Positions 36,950 through 43,589 of a stretch of DNA of 61,404 bases are shown piece by piece (the first letter of the stretch is position 1; each line of letters begins with the position of its first letter). A program made the position numbers and the translations under genes. The notes beneath the pieces are model-generated. The model did not search any database, was not told the origin of the DNA, and worked only from the letters and a program-made list of their open reading frames with translations. This DNA is from Luteimonas suaedae (GTDB lineage: Bacteria; Pseudomonadota; Gammaproteobacteria; Xanthomonadales; Xanthomonadaceae): contig NZ_VSSP01000017.1 in the NCBI RefSeq assembly GCF_008312895.1, positions 1-61,404 on the forward strand. The letters run 5' to 3'.

Positions 36950-38200
36950 TCACCCTCCGGGGCGGTTCTGGAACGTTCGGGTCGCGGGTGGCTGGCCTTC
37001 GACCTGGTAGCTGACGTCGAAGCGCGTCGGCCGCAGGCTGTCGCCGCCGTAGACGGGATTGATCCTGACCTGCACGTCCAGGTCCGCCTTCAGCGCCTCG
37101 GCCCAGGCGTTCTCCATCTGCTTCCAGGCGCCCATGTTGAGGTTGCCGTTCTGCGGCACCAGGTTCATCTGCTCGCCTGGCCCCTGGAAGATCGAGGCGA
37201 TCAGGTGCCCGCCCTGGTCGTCCGGCAGGCGGTCTTCGCGCCCCGACACCTGCTGTTGGTAGGTGTTGCGGGGGCCGTCGCCGAGTTGCAGGTTGCCTTC
37301 CACGCGCGACACCCGGCCCTGGCCGTCGGTGTGGTAGAGATATCCGGTGTCGGTGCGGTAGAGCGCATCGGGTTCGAGGCGGTCGACGTTGAGGGTCGCG
37401 TTCCAGCCGCCGGTGGCGCCCGGCTTCGCGTCGATGACCGTGCGCCCGGTCACCGGGTCGACATGGCGCGCGCCATCGGCGAATTCCGGGAAGCGGCCGG
37501 CGCCGCCGAAGAACTCGTCCAGCTTGCCCTTCATCGACTCCACGGCGTCGCGCGCGGAGGCGGGGAGCGCGTCGAGCGGCACGTTGTCGATGAGGCCGTT
37601 GATGCGCTCCAGCAGCGGCCTGGCCTGCCGTGCGAAGCCGGGGTCGGTGCGGGCGATGTCGACGGCGTTCTCGATCGTGCCGGCCAGGCGCGGCAGCTTG
37701 CCCAGCTTGCCGAGATCGCCGACGTACGGAATCACTCCGAGCGCTGAAAGCCCGGCATCGAGCCATTCGCCGCGGCCAATCGAGACGCCGGTATTGGCCA
37801 GGTCCGCGAATGGCGTGGGCTCGACGATGCCGATGATGTCGAGTGCCGTCTGGCCGAGATCGAGCAGCAGGGCGCCGCGATCACCCGACGCGGATGCGCC
37901 ATTGCCGCCGCCTTGTGCCGCGGCCAGGCGCATGCGGTCGCCCTCCGCGGTCAGCAGCGCCGGTGGCGCGTCGGCCAGGGCGTCATCCAGCGCCTGCAAC
38001 ATGGCGCGGCCGTCCTCGCTCGCGGCCAGTGCGGTCAGTGCGGCATCATCGAGTTCCCCCAGCAGTTCGGTGGCCAGCTCCGGGCGTTGCGCGGCGGAAG
38101 TGTCGGCGAGCTGCGCGCGCACCTGCGTGGCGGCGGGATCGACGAGCGCGGGCGGCGGAGGGGCGGTGCGGGCGACATCGACACGCAAGGGATCGACCAT
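36950..38200 (-). CDS. Polymorphic toxin with C-terminal YeeF-type DNA/RNA non-specific nuclease domain
   Basis: 416 residues. N-terminal 100 residues are Ala/Leu-helical with DDAALTALAASEDGRAML. A hydrophobic region (110-175, including LSALGVIPYVGDLGKLGKLPR) resembles pre-toxin segments. A linker PLLERINGLIDNVPLDALPA at 195-214 recurs in the neighbouring toxin. The toxic domain from about 245 contains DDQGGHLIASIFQGPGEQMNLVPQ and NLNMGAWKQMENAWAEAL, the signature of Endonuclease_NS_2-type nucleases. No signal peptide, LXG, Rhs or XVIPCD module was seen, so the export route is unknown. ATG at 38200. Confidence 0.85.
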   Translation of the reverse strand: MVDPLRVDVARTAPPPPALVDPAATQVRAQLADTSAAQRPELATELLGELDDAALTALAASEDGRAMLQALDDALADAPPALLTAEGDRMRLAAAQGGGNGASASGDRGALLLDLGQTALDIIGIVEPTPFADLANTGVSIGRGEWLDAGLSALGVIPYVGDLGKLGKLPRLAGTIENAVDIARTDPGFARQARPLLERINGLIDNVPLDALPASARDAVESMKGKLDEFFGGAGRFPEFADGARHVDPVTGRTVIDAKPGATGGWNATLNVDRLEPDALYRTDTGYLYHTDGQGRVSRVEGNLQLGDGPRNTYQQQVSGREDRLPDDQGGHLIASIFQGPGEQMNLVPQNGNLNMGAWKQMENAWAEALKADLDVQVRINPVYGGDSLRPTRFDVSYQVEGQPPATRTFQNRPGG

Positions 38201-38394
38201 GACGCCATCTCTGCGGGGACCGCTGCCAAGTCTGGCCGCGTGCCGCGCCGGGCGATATCGGGGCAAACCCTAGGCTGCTAGGTGTTGTCCGTCATCACCC
38301 TGTCACGTGCCTGTCGTGATTGGCTCCGTTGCCCTCGGCAATCCGGTGCGAGCGCGATGTGCTTCACCGCCAGCGCGCACCGCGCATCGGTGCC

Positions 38395-38697
38395 TCAGGA
38401 CGACGGCGCCGTTGCGGCCAGACGCTGCGCGATCGCGGCCAGCCAGCCGCGCCAGCTGTCGCCGGCCAGCGTCGGATCGTATTCGCTGCCGAGCGCGCGC
38501 AGCTGAGCGGCCAAGGCAAGCTCGTCGAGATCGCGTGCCAGCAGGCAGTCGAGTTCCTCGCGGGCCCGCGCCACGGTGGCCTCGCTTTCGCTGTCGCGAT
38601 AGGTGTCGACCACGGCATCGGCCGAGTCGTGCTCATGCGCCCAGTCCTGATGGAAGTAGGCGGCGAAGAAGTTTTCCAGCGTGGGGTATTCGCTCAT
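38395..38697 (-). CDS. CdiI-like contact-dependent-inhibition immunity protein
   Basis: 100 residues, acidic. The opening MSEYPTLENFFAAYFHQDWAHE is the hallmark of the CdiI_2 immunity family. It sits 29 bp downstream of the RNase A-like toxin on the same strand, the standard toxin-then-immunity order. It should protect the cell and its kin by binding the toxin active site. ATG at 38697 gives the canonical N-terminus. Confidence 0.85.
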   Translation of the reverse strand: MSEYPTLENFFAAYFHQDWAHEHDSADAVVDTYRDSESEATVARAREELDCLLARDLDELALAAQLRALGSEYDPTLAGDSWRGWLAAIAQRLAATAPSS

Positions 38698-38726
38698 GGG
38701 AGCAGGGACTCGGCGGTCATTGGGGC

Positions 38727-39479
38727 TCACGGCGCGGACGGATAGCCGGTGACGATTCTATAGCCGATGTCCAGGCGGTCCGAGCGTTCGAGCACCAGCC
38801 GTACCGAAAACACGTCCTCGGCCCGGCTCTCGCCGCGCGCCACCGAGAGCCCGGTACTGGCGTCGAAGCGGGCGTCGACCACCAGGCGGTTGCCGCCTTC
38901 GCCGCCGAGCCAGGCGTCGATGCGTTCGCCGTGTTCGGTGAGGGTCGCGGCGACGAAGTGCTCGGCCTCCGGCAGGTCGCGGAAGCTGGACGCGGCGCTG
39001 ATGTTCTCGCTGCGCACGCGGTCGACCAGTGCCTGCTCGCTCTTGCCGACGTGGCGCTCGATCAGATGTCCGCCGGCGTCCTCGTGCGCCTGCAGGCCGC
39101 CTCCGGGGACTTCGCCACTGGGCGCAGGGCCTTCGACCGGCCCCAGATGCGCATAGAGGCGCTCGAGCGTCGCCGCCACCGCATCGCGCTCGACTGCGGG
39201 CAACCGTTCGAGCGGCAGTTGCGACAGGCCGTGGCGGATCCGGTCGAGGAGCGGGTCGAGCTGCCCGGCGAAGACCGGCGCCGACCCGGCGAGCGCGACG
39301 GCAGTGTCGGTTTGCGTCAGGAAAGCGGTGAGTTCGCCGCGTTCGGCCAGATCGGAAATGTGCTGCGGCAGATCCGTGTCCGACGCCGCGGCTTCGAGCG
39401 CGTGCGTACGCGTACCGGGTGCAGGCTGCGGTATCGCCCACGTAGCCGGATTCGCGGTGACTGCGCTTGCGGCATCCAT
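38727..39479 (-). CDS. Polymorphic toxin with CdiA-CT RNase A-like domain
   Basis: 250 residues. The C-terminal domain from about residue 128 contains AHEDAGGHLIERHVGKSEQAL, then SSFRDLPEAEHFVAATL, AWLGGEGGNRLVVDARFD and the end RIVTGYPSAP, the pattern of bacterial CdiA-CT RNase A toxins. Residues 76-109 (DPLLDRIRHGLSQLPLERLP...) match the linker of the nuclease toxin next door. Residues 1-75 are helical with no signal peptide. ATG at 39479 preferred; another in-frame ATG at 39509 has no ribosome-binding site. Degrades RNA in target cells by inference. Confidence 0.83.
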   Translation of the reverse strand: MDAASAVTANPATWAIPQPAPGTRTHALEAAASDTDLPQHISDLAERGELTAFLTQTDTAVALAGSAPVFAGQLDPLLDRIRHGLSQLPLERLPAVERDAVAATLERLYAHLGPVEGPAPSGEVPGGGLQAHEDAGGHLIERHVGKSEQALVDRVRSENISAASSFRDLPEAEHFVAATLTEHGERIDAWLGGEGGNRLVVDARFDASTGLSVARGESRAEDVFSVRLVLERSDRLDIGYRIVTGYPSAP

Positions 39480-40073
39480 CGTGAAGTCAGTCCCAGTCGG
39501 AAAGGACATGAGGCTAGGGCGGGATGTCCATGGCGGCCAGCTAGTGGTGCCCCTAGGGCCGTCAGAGCATTGGCCCCTAGTGTTGACCAGTGCCGTCATT
39601 CCCGCGCAGGCGGAGGATCCTCGGGCTTCGCTTCTGGCAGCAAAGTCCTAGGCTCCCTGCGCGGGAGCGATGAGGAAAGAATGCCGTGTCGCCCTTTGAC
39701 ACGAGATTCCTCTCGGGCTTCACGAACAGGCCGCATCCGCAGAGCTGGGTCCTGGAGCTGGCTGACGTTGCAGCGGCTGCGGCATCCTGCCGGTACCGAT
39801 GTGTCGACATCGGCATGGTATCCGTGTGCCGGGCGCGGCCGGCCGAAGGCGCAAAAAAGAAGCGCGCCCGAAGGCGCGCAAGACATTGCAGAGCAGAGAG
39901 AGAGGAACCTGCGCCGCCTGCAACAATTGCGGCGGCATCGATACGGTAGAATCTGTGGCCGGATCGCACCTGTCCGATCGTGCCGCCGCTCTTTGCGCAA
40001 TCCGGCGGCTGGCTGTTTGGCGTTCAGGCATGTGACGGCAAGCTTGACGCCTTGGTTCCCTCCGCTTCTGTTG
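39480..40073. other. 594-bp intergenic region
   Basis: Holds a decayed copy of a CGTCATTCCCGCG-type interspersed repeat (39593-39655) and an orphan minus-strand terminator (39852-39882). A possible plus-strand -10 TAGAAT near 39946 may serve the regulator gene. No protein gene supported. Confidence 0.5.
39852..39882 (-). terminator. Orphan intrinsic terminator (possible small RNA 3' end)
   Basis: On the minus strand TGCGCGCC-TTC-GGGCGCGC is followed by TTCTTTTTTGCG, a good rho-independent terminator. No minus-strand gene lies upstream of it, only the divergent region before the plus-strand regulator. A small RNA transcribed from within 39885-40070 would explain it. Confidence 0.6.
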
Positions 40074-42326
40074 ATGCAAACACCTCCCTCCTCACATCGG
40101 CCGGCATCGCCGGATCGCATGCGGATCGGCAATGGCCTCGCCGTTGTCTCGACGCGTGAAATCCACATGCCCGGTGCGCGCGGTCCGCAGCGCGTCACGC
40201 CGAAGGCGATGGCGGTGCTGTGCGTGCTTGCGGACAATCCCGACAAGGTCGTGAGCAGGAGCACGCTGCTGGAGGAGGTCTGGCCCGGCACGCTGCCGAC
40301 TGACGATGTCCTGACCCAGGCGGTGACCCAGCTGCGCAAGGCGTTCGGCGCCGGCGCCGGCGACGTCGCGGAAGGCAAGCGCTACATCGAGACCATCGCC
40401 AAGAACGGCTACCGTCTCACGGCGCCGGTGGAATGGCTGGAGGACCGCGAGCCGGGCGGCGAGGAGCCCATCGCCCCCCGGGCGTCTTCCGCCGAACCTG
40501 CACCTGCACCCGTCGCCGCATCCGACGCGCCGCGTCCACGCGTCACCCGACGGGTCTTCGTCGCCGGCGCCATGGCGCTGGCGCTGGCAATGGTCTCGGG
40601 GACGTTCATGCTGATGCGCGCCGCCCGTGCGCCGGCCGCTGCGGTGCCTGCCCCGGCGCATGGCGTCGGGGCGCCCGCCAGGCCCTATCACCTGATCACC
40701 TCCGCCCCGGGGTTCGAACTGTCGCCGACATTGTCGCCGGATGCGTCGATGGTGGCGTACGCGGCCACCGTCAGCGGGCGGCGTGGCACCGTGATCCTGG
40801 TACAGACCACCAGCAGCGCGCAGCCGCGGAAACTCAGCGAGCCGCCCGCCGCCGACGTCTCCGACAGCCTTCCGGCCTGGTCGCCGGACGGTCGCGAGAT
40901 CGCATTCGCCCGCACCGAGAGCAACGGTCGTTGCCGGCTGATGATCGTGGCCGCCAACGGCGGCGGCGCCGAGCGCGAAGTCGCGCGTTGCGACCACAAC
41001 GACCTGCTCAGTTTCGACTGGACGCCGGATAGCGACGGACTGCTGTTCGGGACCATGACCGGGCCCGACCCCAGCCCCGGCATCCGCGTGCTCGAACTCG
41101 CGACGGGCCGCTGGCGCCAACTGGACTACGACGTCGGCGCGGACGATTTCGACTACGCGCCACGCTATTCTCCGGACGGCAAGTGGATCGCGTTCGTGCG
41201 CAACCCACAGTTGGGCGACCTGTGGCGGATGCCCGCCGCGGGCGGCAAGCCGGAGCTGCTGACCAGGCTGGGCACCGAGATCCGTGGCTGGAGCTGGCTG
41301 CCGGACAGCCGTTCGATCCTGTTCGGCCGCCGCGTCGACAGCCAGGCACGCCTGTACCGCCTGGACGTGGCCAACGGGAGGGTCGACGACCTGGGCCTGG
41401 ACGACGCGCAAGGCCCTGCGGTGTCGGCTTCGGCGGGGATGTTGGCGTTCGTGCACCGGCGGCCGCAGTTCGGCATCTACCGGGTCGATCCGCTGACCTC
41501 GCCGGGCGCGCCGGTGATCAAGAAGCGCCTGTTCGAGTCGTCCGGCCGCGATACCCAGCCCACGATCTCGCCGGACGGGCGGCAGCTGGTGTTCACCTCG
41601 GACCGGTCGGGCCGGTTCGAGCTTTGGCATGCCGACCTGTCCCGCCCAGAATCGCTGCGGCCGCTGGAAGGGGTGCGTCCCGAGACTCGGCAGGCGCCGA
41701 TGTGGTCGGCGGACAGCCGCAAGCTGCTGGTGGCCGGATGGGACGAGCGCGAGCGGGCGTCGATCTACGAAGTCGTACCCGAGACCGGTCAAGCGACGCG
41801 GCTGCCGATCCCGCTGGAGCGGCCGTTGCAGGCGGTCTACCTGCCCGATCCGACGCAGCTGCTGATGGGCGCGGAAACCGGCGACGGCGATATGCGGCTG
41901 ATCCTCTACGACCGCAGCCGGACGCCCTGGCGCGCGCTGCAGGTGGTGGAAGGCGTATCGCAGGCCCGGTTCGACCCGGTGCGTCGACGTGTGCTGTTCA
42001 CGCGCCTGTCCGGCGATGGACTGTGGCAGGCCGATCTGGAATTGAGGCCCGAGAGTGTCCGTCAGGTCGATGCCACCATGCCGGCGCGCTGGCGCTATCG
42101 CACCTGGGCGGTGACCGGCAACGGTGATGTCGACTATCTGCATCGTTCACCCGACTGCCGCGCGCGGCTGAGTCGGATCGAGTCGGGCGCACCGGCGACC
42201 TACTGTCTAGACTCGGAAAAGCTCGGCAGCACGAATGGTTTCAGCGTCGATGCGCGGACCGGGGCCGTGTACGTGGCGCTGGCCGCCGAGGATGGGACCG
42301 ACATCGGTTTCATGGCGCTTCCTTAG
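40074..42326 (+). CDS. CadC-like transmembrane transcriptional regulator with TolB/WD40-type beta-propeller sensor
   Basis: 750 residues. Residues about 15-120 form an OmpR/PhoB-type winged helix (RVTPKAMAVLCVLADN, EEVWPGTLPTDDVLTQAVTQLRKAF, IETIAKNGYRL). A single transmembrane helix VFVAGAMALALAMVSGTFML lies near 163-183. The periplasmic part carries repeated blades of the PD40 type (SPTLSPDASMVAYAA, PAWSPDGREIAFAR, PRYSPDGKWIAFVR, PTISPDGRQLVFTSD). It should sense an envelope signal and regulate DNA from the membrane. Start ATG at 40074; a frame extension of 590 codons upstream is not believed. No clear target; the AraC-TonB receptor pair is next. Confidence 0.85.
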   Translation: MQTPPSSHRPASPDRMRIGNGLAVVSTREIHMPGARGPQRVTPKAMAVLCVLADNPDKVVSRSTLLEEVWPGTLPTDDVLTQAVTQLRKAFGAGAGDVAEGKRYIETIAKNGYRLTAPVEWLEDREPGGEEPIAPRASSAEPAPAPVAASDAPRPRVTRRVFVAGAMALALAMVSGTFMLMRAARAPAAAVPAPAHGVGAPARPYHLITSAPGFELSPTLSPDASMVAYAATVSGRRGTVILVQTTSSAQPRKLSEPPAADVSDSLPAWSPDGREIAFARTESNGRCRLMIVAANGGGAEREVARCDHNDLLSFDWTPDSDGLLFGTMTGPDPSPGIRVLELATGRWRQLDYDVGADDFDYAPRYSPDGKWIAFVRNPQLGDLWRMPAAGGKPELLTRLGTEIRGWSWLPDSRSILFGRRVDSQARLYRLDVANGRVDDLGLDDAQGPAVSASAGMLAFVHRRPQFGIYRVDPLTSPGAPVIKKRLFESSGRDTQPTISPDGRQLVFTSDRSGRFELWHADLSRPESLRPLEGVRPETRQAPMWSADSRKLLVAGWDERERASIYEVVPETGQATRLPIPLERPLQAVYLPDPTQLLMGAETGDGDMRLILYDRSRTPWRALQVVEGVSQARFDPVRRRVLFTRLSGDGLWQADLELRPESVRQVDATMPARWRYRTWAVTGNGDVDYLHRSPDCRARLSRIESGAPATYCLDSEKLGSTNGFSVDARTGAVYVALAAEDGTDIGFMALP

Positions 42327-42366
42327 TCGCCCGTAACGTTCTTGCTGAGGATCGCCAAGCTGCTAA

Positions 42367-42394
42367 ATTCGTTCGAAAAACGAACTTCGTGAAT
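42367..42394. promoter_or_regulatory. Inverted repeat upstream of the AraC gene
   Basis: GTTCG-AAAAA-CGAAC core, extended on both sides as ATTCGTTCG and CGAACTTCGTGAAT. It lies 41 bp after one stop codon and 110 bp before the AraC gene. An operator or a weak terminator. Confidence 0.35.
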
Positions 42395-42505
42395 CCTTCG
42401 GATCGGACGTCGGCGCGATTTCGGCGAAGTCTCCGGCCAATTTCCTGAATCGGGTCTTCAATTCAGGCACATCCATCAGCCTACTTTGGCAATGATGGGT
42501 GCGAC

Positions 42506-43441
42506 ATGCAGCATATGTTCTGGGCCGATCGCGGCCAACTGCTCAGTCCGGTTTCCTCCGATTCCACCGAAGACGCCGACACGAACCGCTGTATTGGCCT
42601 CTCGCGCCTGGGCGGGGTGCGGCCGGCAACCGGCGCGCTGACAATCTGGATCCAGCTACGCGGCAGCGGCTGGGTGGAAGCCAGGGAGGGCCGCTTCCAG
42701 CTCCGACGCGACGAATGGATGGTGCTCGAGCGCGACTCCAGCCCGCTCGTACAGGTGGACGCGCGCGGCCTATGCGTCGGGGTGGCCGTGGGCAGCGAGA
42801 CCCTCAAGTCGCTGGAAAGGCTGGCGGACTGCATGCTCTACAGCGGCCGCGGTCGCCTCGCGCCGCACGATGCCCGGACTGCCTTGCGGCTGTGGCGGGC
42901 AGCGGCCGAAACGGGCGCGCCCGAGGCGATGCGGCCGATGCTGCTGCACATGGCGGCGGTCCAGCACGAACTGGCGCAGCGCGTCCGGCTCTGCCCGGGC
43001 CGGTCGCGAAGCCGCAAGCGCCAGGTCTTCGGCCGGATGCAGCGCGCGCGCCTGTTTCTGGAGGGCAACAGCGACCGCGTCGTGCGGATCGGCGAACTCG
43101 CCGATCTCACCAGCTTCTCCAGCTGGTACTTCTCCAAGGCGTTCCAGAGCCTGTATGACGAGAGCCCGCAGGCCCTCTCCGCGCGCCTGCGCCTGGAGCG
43201 TGCGGCCGACCTGCTGCGCAACACGTCGATGATGATCGGCGAGGTGGCGGCATCCAGCGGCTTCGACAACTGCTGCAGCTTCGCCCGCGCGTTCCGGGCG
43301 CGGTTCGGGATGCCGGCGACCCGTTACCGCGAAGAAGCGCTGCGAAGCGGAGGGGGGGCGAACCCTTCGAGCATGCGTGCACCGAGACGGCTTCCGGCGG
43401 CGATCGCGGCTGGCGAGCACACGAATGCTTCATTCGCGTAA
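42506..43441 (+). CDS. AraC-family transcriptional regulator
   Basis: 311 residues. The C-terminal double helix-turn-helix reads IGELADLTSFSSWYFSKAFQSLYDESPQAL (residues about 197-226) and IGEVAASSGFDNCCSFARAFRARFGMPATRYR (about 248-279). The N-terminal half is a poorly conserved sensor domain rich in Arg/Leu. The last 30 residues (SMRAPRRLPAAIAAGEHTN) lie beyond the usual end. It precedes the TonB receptor by 148 bp on the same strand and is the obvious candidate to control it. Start ATG at 42506. Confidence 0.9.
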   Translation: MQHMFWADRGQLLSPVSSDSTEDADTNRCIGLSRLGGVRPATGALTIWIQLRGSGWVEAREGRFQLRRDEWMVLERDSSPLVQVDARGLCVGVAVGSETLKSLERLADCMLYSGRGRLAPHDARTALRLWRAAAETGAPEAMRPMLLHMAAVQHELAQRVRLCPGRSRSRKRQVFGRMQRARLFLEGNSDRVVRIGELADLTSFSSWYFSKAFQSLYDESPQALSARLRLERAADLLRNTSMMIGEVAASSGFDNCCSFARAFRARFGMPATRYREEALRSGGGANPSSMRAPRRLPAAIAAGEHTNASFA

Positions 43442-43589
43442 CCACTGACGCGCGTCTGCCCGTCCGTGCATGTACGGACAGACTCGGCAAAGTCTTCGAG
43501 CCCCGATCGCAAAGCAGCGACGCGTGCACGCCCGTAACGTGCCGAGTGCGTTTTAACGCGTCACTAACGTTACTCTGGAGAGAGAATCA

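Noticed and set aside
36950..39479. Type IV secretion (XVIPCD) effector assignment for the two toxins
   Set aside because: XVIPCD modules are C-terminal; here the toxic domains occupy the C-termini and no such motif was seen.
38307..40073. N-terminal extension of the CadC-like frame by almost 600 residues
   Set aside because: It would overlap the toxin and immunity genes in antisense and encodes low-complexity sequence; the winged helix begins just after 40074.
40092..42143. 683-codon minus-strand frame opposite the CadC-like gene
   Set aside because: Product is Arg/His/Gln-rich shadow sequence; the plus-strand frame has clear domains and PD40 repeats.
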